Assembly (NCBI GenBank): GCA_020740775.1
Contig: JAHEWK010000015.1
Location: forward strand, 868,001-932,000
DNA length: 64,000 bases
Direction: 5' to 3'
From: Ilyonectria destructans
Taxonomy: Eukaryota; Ascomycota; Sordariomycetes; Hypocreales; Nectriaceae
In this document: positions 48,331 through 60,200 of the stretch, one piece after another
Layout: each line of letters opens with the position of its first letter
Numbering within the stretch: the stretch's first letter is position 1
Made by a program: the position numbers and the translations under genes
The notes under the pieces: model-generated
Databases searched by the model: none
The model's input: only the letters and a program-made list of their open reading frames with translations
What the model was told of the DNA's origin: nothing

Positions 48331-49461
48331 GGTGTCCTCCGGGACCACCTTAGAACCAACGACAAGGTGGATTCCACTCAGGAAATCGTGGCATCCCCCG
48401 GTGCCTTACAAAACGTCACGTCCTACCTCAACGGGGCGCTGGCGAATCTTTCCAACGTTCTCCAAGACTCAAACGGCTACATCCTAGAGACTCTTGGTGT
48501 CCCTCCCACTCTTGTCTACAGCAGTCTAGCGGTCCTAGTTGCTGTTCCCCTGACAATGTCGAGATACGGCTGGTCCATCGGCCGCGAGCAACTCTCCCCT
48601 TATGGTGGCATGTCGAGCAGTGTGCCCAACGTTACCGACGAAGACTTTAGCTACATCACTTCGCAAGACCTCGACGATGCTTCCTACTACCCCAGATCGG
48701 CCTCGGCCGCCCCGCCGGCTCCCGAGGACGACGTGCTCTTGATCAAGAACAAGGGCATTACATACCCCGCACATTTCCCTGCTTACGCCATTGGTGACGG
48801 AAAGCTGCGCGTGTTGGACGTCAAAGATCGAGTCTCCGTGTTGATGGACATTTCGCCCCGGGCTGCCCGTCGTGTGAAGCTCCTCTACAAGGGCCGACAT
48901 CTCAAGGACCCCGTCGCTCCCGTTCGAGAGTATGGCGTCAAGAACAATAGCGAATTGATGGCTGTGCTTCCCGATATCGACGAGCCCAGCAGCCCGTCAG
49001 AAGAAGAGATGGTCATCGTCGATGCACCCCGAGAAGACAGCAAGTCGCGCAACAAGAAGAAGAACAAGAAGCGCAACAACAAGAAGAAGGGTGACACCGG
49101 CGATGGAAGCTCTGCTGCTGCCAGCAGTCCTCGTGGTAGCAGCTCAACCTTGGCAACTCCCAAGTCCCCGCCGCCCACAGATCTCACTGGCCCAATGAAG
49201 GTGCTGCACGAGCTGTCGACCGAGTTTGCTACCAAATGGCTGCCAATGTGCGACCAGTTCACGGCCGCGCCGCCCTCCGACCCTAAGAAGTGCGAGGACG
49301 AGCACCGGAAACTGTCGGAGACGATCATGCTGCATATCGTGCTGAAACTGGACAGTGTGGACAGTGAGGGAAAGCCCGAGGTCAGGGCTAAGAGAAAGGA
49401 GCTGGTCCAGCAAGTCCAGGCGGCGTTGAAGCGACTTGACGTTGCGAAGGATTCATCATAA
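48331..49461 (+). CDS. BAG-domain Hsp70 co-chaperone with ubiquitin-like domain; start uncertain
   Basis: The frame is open from just after a TAG at 48328-48330 to the stop at 49459-49461. The first ATG in frame is 48556 (MSRYGWSIGREQ), which alone gives 301 residues. Upstream codons look protein-like: a helical stretch, then a membrane segment (TLVYSSLAVLVAVPLT) directly before that Met. They would be translated only from a non-AUG codon (GTG at 48367 is one candidate) or by splicing from an upstream exon to a CTCTAG acceptor at 48330. The body has a ubiquitin-like domain (about LRVLDVKDRV to LMAVLP), a Lys/Arg-rich linker (KKKNKKRNNKKK) and a C-terminal BAG domain. BAG proteins act as nucleotide-exchange factors for Hsp70; the membrane segment would place this one on a membrane, as with yeast Snl1. 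Confidence 0.82.
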   Translation, partial: GVLRDHLRTNDKVDSTQEIVASPGALQNVTSYLNGALANLSNVLQDSNGYILETLGVPPTLVYSSLAVLVAVPLTMSRYGWSIGREQLSPYGGMSSSVPNVTDEDFSYITSQDLDDASYYPRSASAAPPAPEDDVLLIKNKGITYPAHFPAYAIGDGKLRVLDVKDRVSVLMDISPRAARRVKLLYKGRHLKDPVAPVREYGVKNNSELMAVLPDIDEPSSPSEEEMVIVDAPREDSKSRNKKKNKKRNNKKKGDTGDGSSAAASSPRGSSSTLATPKSPPPTDLTGPMKVLHELSTEFATKWLPMCDQFTAAPPSDPKKCEDEHRKLSETIMLHIVLKLDSVDSEGKPEVRAKRKELVQQVQAALKRLDVAKDSS

Positions 49462-50278
49462 CGCTGGAGCGTTTTATCTTTTCTTGGGGATCAGGAGTCC
49501 CATCCGGAAGCCAGCGAGACTTTGTCTAGCCTACAATTCGCTTAGTATCGTTTAATATTGTTTGACGTGGGTCGAGGTGCTGTGGATGGATATTCGACAA
49601 TGGCGGCATTGGTCGTATGCATAGAAGAACAAGCTGTACAATAGATCAAAGGAGATTTCACGACCTTGACGACAATGACGAAGATAGAATTCACTGAACA
49701 AATTGAAGCAGTCGTTGTCGTTAATCAATTACTCCAAATGGACATTCTACTCCACTCGGCATCTGGATGCCGCAGCGTGCCTTTCGTCTCATGTCTTGGG
49801 ACAGAACCCGTGACAGCCATCAGTGATCGTCTCTGACGCTGACTCAGATGGCCGCATGGCTCATGAGTCGAGTCCAGTCCATGAAAATCACGTGTGATTC
49901 CCTCGTGACTCGTGGGGGGCCGGGTATTTGTGCGGCGGTTTGTGTGGTGTTGGTCAGCCCGTGCGGCAAATTATCGGGGCCAGGCTCTAGGTCTCTTAGC
50001 CCTAAGCACCTCTGGCAAACCAGCCCTCTTCGCGTGCACCAAATCCAGCCCTTGCCCCATTCAGCTAGTGGGGTTTCTTGCAAAGGCACAACGAGCCCTC
50101 AAGCGGTCCTTGGATTTTTCGCCCGTCAATCACTATCGCGACCACTTCCACCCAACACTTCGAGGGACGACTAACCCCAGCAGCACAGGAAACAGATCTT
50201 CGCCGGCCAGGTTCGAGGATCCCGTGTGTCGTCGTCTTAACAGCCTCTTTCCTTTCATACCCAGAAGTGACGGAAACG
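49462..50278. other. Intergenic region between the BAG gene and rpl16
   Basis: It holds the 3' UTR of the BAG gene and the promoter and leader of the ribosomal protein gene. No other feature is seen. Confidence 0.55.
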
Positions 50279-51318
50279 ATGTCGACCTTCGAGCCGGTTG
50301 TGAGTACCACCTGAGTCCTCGGTTTAGCATCGTGATGCATGCGGGCGAGCCCTGAGGGGGCACATTGTGGGCGCTGGCAGGAATTGGGAGGCTTGGGTCT
50401 CGGGAGCACTCAGTGCTTGCATCTATCTGCGAGGCCTTCCCGCTCTGCTCGCCTGCTCGCCGCTTCATCTCTGGAATTGGCAAATGGACTTTTCGCTGAC
50501 CGTCTTCTCTCCACAGGTCGTCATCGATGGCAAGGGCCATCTCCTTGGCCGCCTTGCCTCCATTGTCGCCAAGCAGCTCCTTAGCGGTCAGAAGATCGTT
50601 ATTGTCCGCTGCGAGGCGCTCAACATCTCTGGCGAGTTCTTCCGCGCGAAGCGTATGTCTACCCCACGAAACTCCGATTTGTGGCCGACCACACAAACAA
50701 CACCACATCGGATCCCAATGCGACAGGATGAATACTTACGATATAACAGTCAAGTACCACGCCTACCTTCGAAAGATGACCCGATACAACCCCACCCGCG
50801 GAGGTGAGTTCCGATGCCGTCCCATGGTGCTCTTGGAGCATGCCCGTTGACCACAATATAGGTCCCTTCCACTTCCGTGCCCCCTCCCGAATCTTCTACA
50901 AGGCCGTCCGTGGCATGATCCCCCACAAGACTGCCCGTGGTGCCGCCGCTCTGGAGCGCCTTAAGGTCTTCGAGGGTGTTCCCCCTCCCTACGACAAGAA
51001 GAAGAAGATGGTCGTTCCCCAGGCTCTCCGAGTCCTCCGACTCCAGCCCGGTCGCAAGTACTGCACCGTTGGCCGTCTCAGCCACGAGGTCGGCTGGAAG
51101 TACCAGGACGTTGTTGCTCGGTACGTTTGGACTCTGGAAATTCCGTGTGTAAAGGAATCCATACTAACTCGTATCACAGATTGGAGGAGCGAAGAAAGGC
51201 CAAGGGCGCCGCTTACTACGAGCGCAAGAAGGTCGCTGCCCGACAACTGTCCGACGCGAAGAAGAACGCTGGCACCAAGGAGGAGACTGCGAAGGCCCTT
51301 GCGGCCTTTGGCTACTAA
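50279..51318 (+). CDS. rpl16: 60S ribosomal protein uL13 (L16/L13a)
   Basis: Five exons (50279-50299, 50517-50652, 50750-50803, 50862-51120, 51180-51318) give 202 residues, close to yeast Rpl16 (199). The first exon encodes only MSTFEPV. Intron 1 is 217 nt, much longer than others in the window, which is usual for ribosomal protein genes. The sequence is the expected uL13: [69 protein letters not shown] and a Lys/Ala-rich C-terminal helix. It is a structural part of the large ribosomal subunit. Strong codon bias (C-ending codons) fits high expression. Confidence 0.97.
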
Positions 51319-52616
51319 AGTGGCCATTCCTCGACTCTAACCAAGTCTTGGTAACTTCGCATTGTCTATCATTTCTCGTGCGTTTCATTAGATTGGCGCG
51401 GCGGTTCACAGGGATTACTTGATTTGCTGAGTGATGGCAAGGGCGGCTCGAAGAGTGGATGGCTATTCCCAATGTTCTAAATGAAATCCCGTCGTCGGAC
51501 CCCATCCAAAAATAAAGCACAGAAACACGAATCAACCTGATGATTATAATCACGGATTATGGATTTGAGGACTCGATTTGATGTGCGGCATTTGGCTGAC
51601 TACGACGACAATGGGATAGATTTGATCATGGACATGGTTCTGGAATGGGCATTCATCACTTGGTTCCCCGTCCTAGGACGCCAGTCATGAGGCGAGAAAG
51701 AGTCAAGGGTGAGATGATGGGTGACGGAGGTTGATCTTGTTACGCTCCCGGAACGGGACAGGGTCCAGCATTTGCACACTAGGAGTAGAAAAGGAATGGT
51801 ATTTTGTTTGATCTAGGTACCAGACTTGACACTTGATGATTGAACGTTGGAATAGTTTTTGACATGTGCTTGTGTGTGTGCCCGTTTGTGCCTGTGCCTG
51901 TGGCTTGTGGATGATAGAGTTCCGGTGGTTGACGTCACGTACCGGGAGGAACATGGTCTGTGGTGTTGTGTTGTGGGTGTCCATCAGGGTACAACCGAGA
52001 TTACACTATGGCTTATTGCCCTTGGTTAATGCGAGGTGAGTTCATGATTACGGGCTACAGAGAAGTGGTGTGCGGTTTATTGTTTTAGAGTCATTATTTG
52101 TGTAGGGCCGGCATCTAATCTTGATATTGTCATTGATAAGTGATTAGGGAAATGAGATGCACTTAACTTAACGCCTGTGGTCATTTTCTCAATGGCAATC
52201 AACGAGTGTACTTATAACACTCTAGAATACCTCAATGATATTACATGATTAATGCCAACCGAAGAAAACCCCATTTATTACTTGGTTATCCCTATAATTC
52301 GTCGTCAGTAGAAGCTTAAACCGTTCGTCATGTCAAGTATAGGGTAGCTCCAGTCGTGGTCATGACAAAGGGTGTCATGTGCAGATAAGATAAGATGGTG
52401 GAATTTCATGTGAGGTGTCCTTCCGGACTTACACGTACAACCACCACCCACCTGGAGCCGGAGCTGCACTTCACCACCAAACCATCCCACACGAGATCCT
52501 TTTCTTCCGCTCCCGGGACACGTTACGCCGTGGTCAATCCCAGAAAGCCACCACGACACGAGGCCTGCGACACATCAAAACCCCCAAAACACCACCCACG
52601 TATACTCTCGCCCGCC
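51319..52616. other. Intergenic region between rpl16 and the Sec72-like gene
   Basis: 1.3 kb, AT-richer than its flanks around 52.0-52.4 kb. A double GATAAGATAAG lies near 52384, about 230 bp before the next ATG. No gene or RNA is supported. Confidence 0.5.
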
Positions 52617-53222
52617 ATGTCGGACCTCACCCACTTCGACCTCCTCCCCCTCCAGATGGACCCCCAGTCCAAGGCGCTCAGCACGCTCAAGCCGTCGCGC
52701 GCGCTCACGGCGGAGCTCGAGCAGCTCAACACGCTGCACCGCTCGCTGCTGGGCCTCGAGTCGCCCGCGCCGCCGCCGCCCATCCCCGTCAACCCCAAGC
52801 GCAGCGCGGGCGTCACCAAGCTGCGCGACAGCGGCAACGCCGACTACCGCAAGGGCAAGTTCGCCGACGCCATCAAGTTCTACTCGCTGGGCCTGCAGAT
52901 GGCCACCACGCGCCCGCTGTGGGAGCCCGCCGCGCTCGTCCGCGAGGAGGTCTCGGGCCTGCTGGCCAACCGCGCCCAGGCACACATGGCGCTGCAGAAC
53001 TGGGCCGAGGGCGCCGTGGACGCCCAGGCCAGCGTCGAGGCCCGCTGGGTCGGCAACGCAAAGGCCTGGTGGCGCCGCGGCCGCTGCCTCATGGAGATGA
53101 GCCGCCTGGATGAGGCGCGGGACTGGGTTAAGCGCGGGCTGGAGGTCGAGGGCGAGGAGGCCGAGCTGGTTGGGCTGTTGAAGGAGATTGAAGCCAAGAT
53201 CGAGAAGAGCCAGGCGGCGTGA
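52617..53222 (+). CDS. Sec72-like TPR protein of the ER translocon
   Basis: A single exon of 201 residues. The frame extends 74 codons upstream from 52395 and contains another ATG, but the ATG at 52617 (MSDLTHFDLLPLQMDPQS) begins the conserved N-terminus of Sec72-type proteins. After a linker with Pro (PAPPPPIPVNPKRS) come about three TPR-type helical hairpins: KLRDSGNADYRKGKFADAIKFY, LLANRAQAHMALQNWAEG and KAWWRRGRCLMEMSRLDEA. In yeast Sec72 binds Sec71 within the Sec62/63 complex and helps post-translational import into the ER by docking Hsp70 on the cytosolic face. The coding region is very GC-rich, above its neighbours. Confidence 0.85.
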   Translation: MSDLTHFDLLPLQMDPQSKALSTLKPSRALTAELEQLNTLHRSLLGLESPAPPPPIPVNPKRSAGVTKLRDSGNADYRKGKFADAIKFYSLGLQMATTRPLWEPAALVREEVSGLLANRAQAHMALQNWAEGAVDAQASVEARWVGNAKAWWRRGRCLMEMSRLDEARDWVKRGLEVEGEEAELVGLLKEIEAKIEKSQAA

Positions 53223-54587
53223 GAGTCAACCGAGGAATAATCAACTGGGCAAATACCAGCATGAAATCCATCTCGGCGACGGGCGCAAGAGGACCCTTTG
53301 GTCCCAACTGGACGGACATAATGTGGAGGGTGTCCAAGAACGACCAAGGACTCGGGAGCCAAGGTGTGCGGCTCCGGATGGGAGGGAAGCCAAAAACCTC
53401 GTTGTGTTTGTTATACCCCGAGACAGTCACGACATGGGGAGCCACTGCATTTACATCATCGGCCATAGACCTTTTGAGCGGCCGAGACAGAGCGAAGCGA
53501 TGCCAGAACGGACAGATTCCCCTGGGCCGCTGGGTGGCTTGGGAGGATGTCTCAGTCAACGCCATTGCGGCCAACACGGGCATGGCCAGGCTAGGGACGT
53601 TGGAAGACGAAGGGCAAAGCAGCAATGTATTTTTACGTATAATGTGCATGTTATATACATCAACTGGGAGTCTTTTTTCATCTTTTTAATCATTACTTGA
53701 CAACGTGTTGGAGTCGGCGAGGTGTGTTTGGTATAGTTGATGTGATTCAGATATGTGACGTTTCACTTCCCGTTTAACATAGCACCATGAAACGCCTCTA
53801 TTCCATTGAAGCATTTGCGTTCTCAGAACGTTTTCCTCACATTGCAATGTTATTTCTTGCAACTGATTGTTACTACACCGGAACTGCATACTGCATATAA
53901 ACACGGGCGCTATCCAACGCGAAAACGATGCTGTCTCTAAGGCGTAGTCTGCTGGGAAAAATCACCAGCACGTTATTGTACATTATACTCCTCCCTCCGC
54001 TCCCTTGTATGGTAGGTAGACAGAAAAACAACAAACGAGGAGTGCAAAGGAAATAATAAAATGAAAAAGGGAAATAACAAGTCTCTTTCGCCTGGACGGC
54101 GCCCCCCCCCTTGCCTCGTCTGCTCTTCGCATCATAGGGAAATACCAAAACAAAGCCTCGCTCTTCCCTTCGCGTTCCCAGGTCATGGTTCTCGGGTCTT
54201 GGGTCCTGGGCCGTGGCAGGCCCCCTGTACGTTGAATAGAAATTCCCATTTGAAAATGCAACTTTCCCACCCCGCCATGAATTTATAAAAAAAAAAGAAC
54301 TCCCTAGCAGTCCGGGTATCCTGAGCATGCACTGTCGGGGGTTTGTCTGTCGTCGTGATGTCAAATCGAGGCGCTCTGGTGTTGTGATGCAACGCGTGAT
54401 CAACCCTTTCCGTTTTCTCCCCCTGACATTGGGCACTTTCTGGCCAATGCGGCGTCTTCCCCTGATGCCCAACAGTCCCCTGATGTGGCTTGCCTCTTGG
54501 AAAAAATGGTTGTGGAGGAGTTGACGGGGGAGACGATGGTGTTCAATAACCGTCATCCCCGGGTTTGCGCTGGCAAGGTTGGTGCAT
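53223..54587. other. Convergent 3' region
   Basis: 1.36 kb between the stops of the Sec72-like gene (+) and the 136-aa gene (-). Several open frames of 150-260 codons start at GTG and show no protein-like pattern, so I regard them as chance. Both 3' UTRs should lie here. Confidence 0.5.
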
Positions 54588-54998
54588 TTATTCGGCCTTC
54601 TCGCTGAGCTTCTCGTTGATAAAGCTCTTGCCGCGGGGTCGCATAACGGCGTCCTGGCCACTCATCCTCCGGTCGAGGGCGCGCTCAAGCTTGGCGCCAA
54701 GGGCGAGCTTGCTCATGGTGTCGGTCTTCTCCTCGGTGAGGGCGACGCGCTGGGAGGTCAGGGCCTTGTTCTCCATGCGCTCGAGGCCGGTGGCGATGTC
54801 GCGGATCTCGGCGTGGGCGGAATCGGAGGTCTGGACGGTAGGAGTAAAGGAGGGCGCCATGCTGTAGGTGCTGAAGCGGACAGAGGTACGGGTCTTTGCG
54901 GCAGACATGGTGTTAGCAGAGGGTTGGTGAGCTTCGCCGTTAGGCTTGTGATCAGGAGATGAGGAGTTGGGAGCGGAGGCGGCAAGTGGTTGGGCCAT
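54588..54998 (-). CDS. Conserved short fungal protein of unknown function
   Basis: A single exon of 136 residues from the ATG at 54998 (MAQPLAAS). The first 35 residues are low-complexity (Ser/Pro/Asn). The rest looks ordered: a Ser/Thr-rich strand-like part (TRTSVRFSTYSMAPSF), then long amphipathic helices with heptad-like spacing (IRDIATGLERMENKALTSQRV). A basic end contains RRMSGQDAVMRPRGKSF. I believe similar short proteins occur across ascomycetes, but I cannot name a function. No membrane segment or signal peptide is visible. An unusually long ATG-poor leader precedes it. Confidence 0.7.
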   Translation of the reverse strand: MAQPLAASAPNSSSPDHKPNGEAHQPSANTMSAAKTRTSVRFSTYSMAPSFTPTVQTSDSAHAEIRDIATGLERMENKALTSQRVALTEEKTDTMSKLALGAKLERALDRRMSGQDAVMRPRGKSFINEKLSEKAE

Positions 54999-56450
54999 GT
55001 TAGGTGAGTCTGGGGGAGGATGTGTCGCAGGTTGAAGGTATAAGTGATTGTAGGGAGAGAGTATTGTATGTGTGAAACAAGTGGGGAGACGAGAATCCAG
55101 AGGCAAGAAACAAGAGATGGAACCAGGAACAAGACAGAGGCAACGAGAGCGAGACAATGGACAAAAGTAGTAAACGCAGGTACAGTCAGAAACAAGCGGG
55201 CAAGGTGGAAGGGAGCTGGGGCCTGCAAGCTTCCAGGGGAGGGGGAGCAGTCGGCACCAATGTCCGGGTCGACAAAGAGACGGACAGGGGAGGATTCCAG
55301 GAAGAGGACGGACAAAGGACAAAGAGAGTGGAGGGTATGACGATGATGAACAAGGGGTAATAGTGGGAGTGGTGGGAGCAGTGGGAGCAGCGGGAGCCCT
55401 GGGGAGGCGGTGGCGATGCTGTCAGACGTACCGAAGGGGCCATGATGGGCCGGGAAGAGTCGAGAGAGGCAGTCATTATGGTGGGTAAGGGTCGGATCGC
55501 GCGTCGAATGCGAATGATGCGGCGCACGAGAGTACGGAGAAAAGGGTGGAATCAGTGGATACGACTTGAAACTCGGTTGACCAGCAGAGGCCAGAGGGAG
55601 CAGGGTCGGCGGGTAGGCGATGGTAGGCAAGTCGGCGACTGAGTGAAGAAGTCGGGGTAATCAGTGGGTTCGGAGCGGTCGAGCGACGCGAAGACGGATG
55701 CTTGTTGAAAAAGACGTTGGGTGAAGGCGGAGTGAAGGAGGAGAAAGAGAGCGAGACGGCGGGTGGATGGAGAAGAGACGTGGGGAGATTGGGGATTAAG
55801 CCGGGTCAAATCAGAGTAGGGAGTAGTAGTAGGGGCTCAGGGAGCAAAGAGCACTGAACGAGCCGGAGGGTAGTGGAGGTGGGACGTGTGGCCCAGCACT
55901 GACAGGCGCTGTAATAGGGAGTACGAGGCGGTGGTCAGGGCGCAAGGGCTCAAAACGGGCGGCGACGATCCTTCTGGGTTGGGGGAGGAGGAGTCGGAGG
56001 ACGGGGAGGACGGGCGAGTGAGTGATGGGATTTCAAGGACGGAGGAGCTGACGATTGAGTCGAAGCCTTGCACCGTTGCGACGGGGGATGCTGGTAGTTT
56101 AGGTTGGATTGCCGGCTCCGGGATGGGCGTGGTACGCGTACTAGGAGTTGGGGAAGGGAAAAGAGAGATGAATGAAGAGGAGCGAGGGCGAGATGATGAG
56201 GGCGGCCAGGACGCCAGGAGAGAGAGAGAGGGGCGCGATGAATGGGTTTGGTTTCAGATGTGACTGGGGGGTGGAAGCAGAGCTGATGTTGGAGTCGACG
56301 ACGAGTTGACGAGTTGAGATGAGAGAGATGGGAATCTAGTACTTTGCACGAGCAATTGGTCCAGCTTTCTCTGGCTCTCTGGCTACTTGTACTATGTAAA
56401 TGAATGGCAACAATGGCACGATACCTGCGGACGAAGCTTTCGTGCTCGTA
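54999..56450 (-). promoter_or_regulatory. Long pyrimidine-rich, nearly ATG-free leader of the 136-aa gene
   Basis: On the minus strand these 1452 nt contain only two ATG triplets (55475-55473 and 55443-55441) where about 20 would be expected by chance. The strand is very rich in C and T. This strand-specific loss of ATG is the mark of a transcribed 5' leader. It may be spliced. An annotation as coding sequence in either strand is not supported. Confidence 0.5.
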
Positions 56451-59400
56451 CATACGAATCCAATAGCGGTCCGTCCTCCGTCAGTCTTCCGTCAGTCCAG
56501 TGTGAGTGGATTGACGAATTGTGGATGAGTGAATGGGTGCTAGATGGCTAGATTGGGCGCATGGCTGATGGGATGGATGGTGGATGGTCGGTGGTTGAAT
56601 AGTGGATGTGCGAATCATGGAGGAGTGGAGTTGCGTCTCGCGTGTCAGAGAGTGAGTGAGTGAGTGAGTGAGTGCCTGGGTGGTGAGCCCCCCTTTTTTC
56701 CCCTTGCGCGCCGGTACCTAACTTACAGCGCTGTCGCCCAGCGCTCAGGGCCGCCGAGCTAGGTACCCGCAGGTCCCCAAGGTTCACGGTAGGCCTCTAG
56801 TCGGATCCCCTGTGGCGGCTGCTTCCAGTGGGCGATTGGTGGACGGCGCTGGTGGGTGGTGGGGGGCGGGTGCCCTGGGCGGTGCTGGTTTCTCACCTTT
56901 TTCGCTGGCGCAGGGGTGCGACAGAGAGGGTCACAGCGGAGGGGGCTGCCCTGTGTCCCCTGTGCGCTGTGTGCTGTGCGTGGCGCCCTTGCGCGCCCCT
57001 GGAGCACGAGCGTCTACAGTGGGCCCATGGGAGTAATTAGGTACCTGCAGACCTCGACATGTGATGGAGGCTGTTTGGGACCAGGTAATCCGCAATTGTC
57101 CAGTGCCGTGTACATCTGAGCGGGTTGACATGGCTGGAAACAAAGCATAAGCACCCGGCTGGAATGATGTGGTAAAGTAACGACATCATCCCCGAGTGAT
57201 CGACACAATTTGGTCCCCTACTTCTGGGCTTCTGGGGGACTAGTTCGAAGTCAAGTCGGCTCTAGTGGGCTACCGCCTGTGAACCCGTGGGTACGAGAGC
57301 AACCTCGAGACTGTGGCCAGCCAGCCAGCCAGTCAAGTCAATTCCCCTTTCTGGTGGTCCTTGCATGAAGAACCTTTCCTCCCCAAGCCACCAAGTTGCG
57401 TGGCCGCGTGGGAGCCACGCTCGCGAATGCACCTGGCCGCACTTGGATCGACCGGCTGATCTGTCGTGCTGCGCAGATGCGGCAAGGGGCCAGATTCAGG
57501 CTGTGATGGACTGATGAAGAGTGAGGAGCAATTGTGACTGTTGGCAACCAGCAGCTAACAAACATCACACAGATTATGTACAGCCATCCGCCAAGCCCAG
57601 GTAAGTAGCTCAGACAGAGACACAAGACATGCCCCAAGACAGACCTACCTCCAACAAGCAAAAAACAGGTCCAGCCAAGCCGCCACCGCCCTCCAAAGAC
57701 CCTTCGCCGCTGATGCGAGGCCGATCACTGCCGCCCGCACGCCTCGGCCGTATTGACTTTCGGGCCACACACGTGGTCCAAGGCCGCCGCCCCGTTGCGG
57801 GTTTCAGAGGAAAAAGCAAGGAAAGGTAAAAAAAGACGCCGCCAAGGAACCATAATAAGACATTCATGTCCCTCGGAAGTCGGCGGGATGTGCGGATCAT
57901 CATCAGGTCATTCTGGCTGCTTCTTTTGCGCCTTGTCTCGCTCTGGCTTGATTGACTGCCTGTCAGAGCGTTGCCCTGAGGTTCTAGGCCCCGAAGCCCA
58001 GGTACCTGCGCGTGGTGGAGCAGCCCCGGAGGTGTTGAGCTACATCGTGTGCTACAGTACGTAGTACTTGGCGGATGGTGCACTGTAACTGTGGGCACTG
58101 TAACTGTGGTGCTTTTCAGGCCAGCTTCAGCCTGGTGACCAACCTTAATAGGCGGGAAAAATGGAGAGCGCTACGTATTTAATTGCTTTTGTTCCTGTGC
58201 AACACCCTCCCCGCTATCCACCATGGTCAACATTCGGAGGAAACATGATTACGGCGCAGCAGCCCCTGACAACACGAGGGAAGGAAACACTCCGTAATTA
58301 CTACGCAGACGAACGAATTCGCATCCAAACAGTCCGGAGTCGTTTGCTGGCATCGTCTAAGGGAGGTGGGGTCCCTCTCATCTTCTCAGCTGCTCCAACC
58401 CACATGGTGGCGGCACCAGCGCTGTCACTGCGTGTCATGGGGCGGCCGCTAAAAAGTACTGGGCCCAGACGAGCCCGGGATGACTTCAGAGACGGAGAGA
58501 GTGAGAGAGTGAGTGAAAGAGAGGGGAACCCGGTGCGTGCCGATCGTCCATTGTCGTCCGATACAGGCGAAACAACCGATACAGAGTCAGGCTCAGCTCG
58601 TTTCCGACAGAGGCTTCCGGGGGCGGCAGTTGCTCCGCACTGAGTGACCGGGGAGATTACGGCTGGCGGGCAAGCCAGGCACAGGGCATCGTATCTTCGC
58701 TAGAGCAGGCACTGAGGTTGTCTCCGAAGGATCCCTCCCCTCCAATACAACGCAAGCAGCGGCATGGCGATCATGTCCGTTGCACAGCGCCCATGACGAA
58801 GAAGCAAACAACTTCCTCCTGCGCCATCGTAACTACTTTGTACGCACGAACTAGGTCGTCGAGTCTAACGGTTGGCATGGGCTGATGTTTCAGCCCGCTT
58901 GTGCGCCGTTTTGCGTCTTGTAACACCACCACCAGCACGGCCACCACAACCACCACGGGCATCCATGTCCTCCATCAACCAGCCCATCAATCAACGAGAC
59001 AGAAGAAGTCGGAGAGCGAGCAGAGCACAAGACTCGGCCTAGCCCAGTCCAGCCCAGCCCAGCCCGGCCCCAACGCAGTCAAATCCTCTTCCCTGCATCG
59101 TCCGCACGTGGCTCGATCAGGGGTCAGGCATCCCAACCATCCAACCGTCCCACTATCCAACCGCCGCATGACACCCAAAAGCAAACATTCACCTCCATTT
59201 TCCATGCCTTGGTGCCGATCCATGCTCGTCAAATCCCGATCCCCTCCTACCCGCATGCGTTCATTCTTCAGCACCGAGCTCGAGCTGATCCTCCTCTTGT
59301 CCAGGGCCCGATGACAGAGCCGAGACGGAGCCCGAGGCAGACCCAAAGATAGAACCCATGTCAAAGCCCTTGTCGGAGCTGACAGAAAAAGACCAGGCGC

Positions 59401-60200
59401 CCAGGCCACTCACACGACCGCTCTGTTGAGACCAAGGCCGAATTCTGCTAGTCCCGTCGGCAATGACCTCTCCACAGACCTTCCATGTGGTATTAGGTAT
59501 GTACATGGACGTGTCTGCACTTACCTTGACACCCTGGGGTTCGAGCTAGCGAAAGATGATTCCATTCTTCGCGCATCAAACTCAGCTCGAGGGGGCTCGG
59601 ACTATCCCGTAGGACCCCAACCCGATGCCCCGTAGTGAGCCATCCAAGTACCTGGTGGATTGTAAGGCTGGGCAACTTGGAAATCGGGCGTGATTGATGG
59701 GTGTGCTCAAAGGGCTATGGATACTGTTTCCGCTTCGAATATGATAAGCAAATACATTCGGCCAGCGTGGCCTAATGGGGGGTGGCGTACGATGTAAGTA
59801 CTCTCGAGATTCAGCGTGCCAGCCCCTGCGTTACGCTTTGTGTTTGCTCTTGTTTGAGACTGATCGCACTTGAACGGTTTGCTTCGGTTCAAAAAACCAC
59901 AGGCTGAACAACCAGCCTTGGTGGCATAGTAATGAAGGCGTGCGAGTAGGTTGTTTAACATGGATCAGTGTCATATGAGCACGAAGGGTGTTTCGGTCTG
60001 GGCTAATGCTGCCTCTGCCACCTTCCGTCAAGGAGGTGATGCCGGCTGCGCAGGTGGATGAGCTATCGCCCTGCGTGGTAAATTGCATGCTTCTTAATAA
60101 TTAACCGGTATGCATTTGACATGACCCATCTATATCCAGGCTCTTATTGTGATCAGTAAAGTGAGGAGGCCGGGTAATGTGAAGAAACATTGACACTATG
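56451..60200. other. Non-coding region with simple repeats
   Basis: No gene could be supported. A 160-codon frame from an ATG at 58161 ends in simple Glu/Arg/Ser repeats and has no domain. Short repeats include GTGA at 56650, CCAGC around 57310-57335 and CCAGCCCAG around 59045-59065. Confidence 0.45.
56650..56674. repeat. Tetranucleotide microsatellite (GTGA)n
   Basis: About six perfect copies of GTGA/GAGT in non-coding DNA. Confidence 0.85.

Noticed and set aside
53219..53689. 156-codon frame directly after the Sec72-like stop
   Set aside because: It starts at GTG, overlaps an equally long antisense frame and has no domain. It is probably chance coding in the 3' UTR.
53873..54661. 262-codon minus-strand frame
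   Set aside because: It starts at GTG, not ATG, has random composition with runs of Phe from poly-T, and overlaps the 3' end of the 136-aa gene in another frame.
58161..58643. 160-codon ATG frame
   Set aside because: It has no domain or splice context and its second half is made by simple repeats. It is possible but not supportable.
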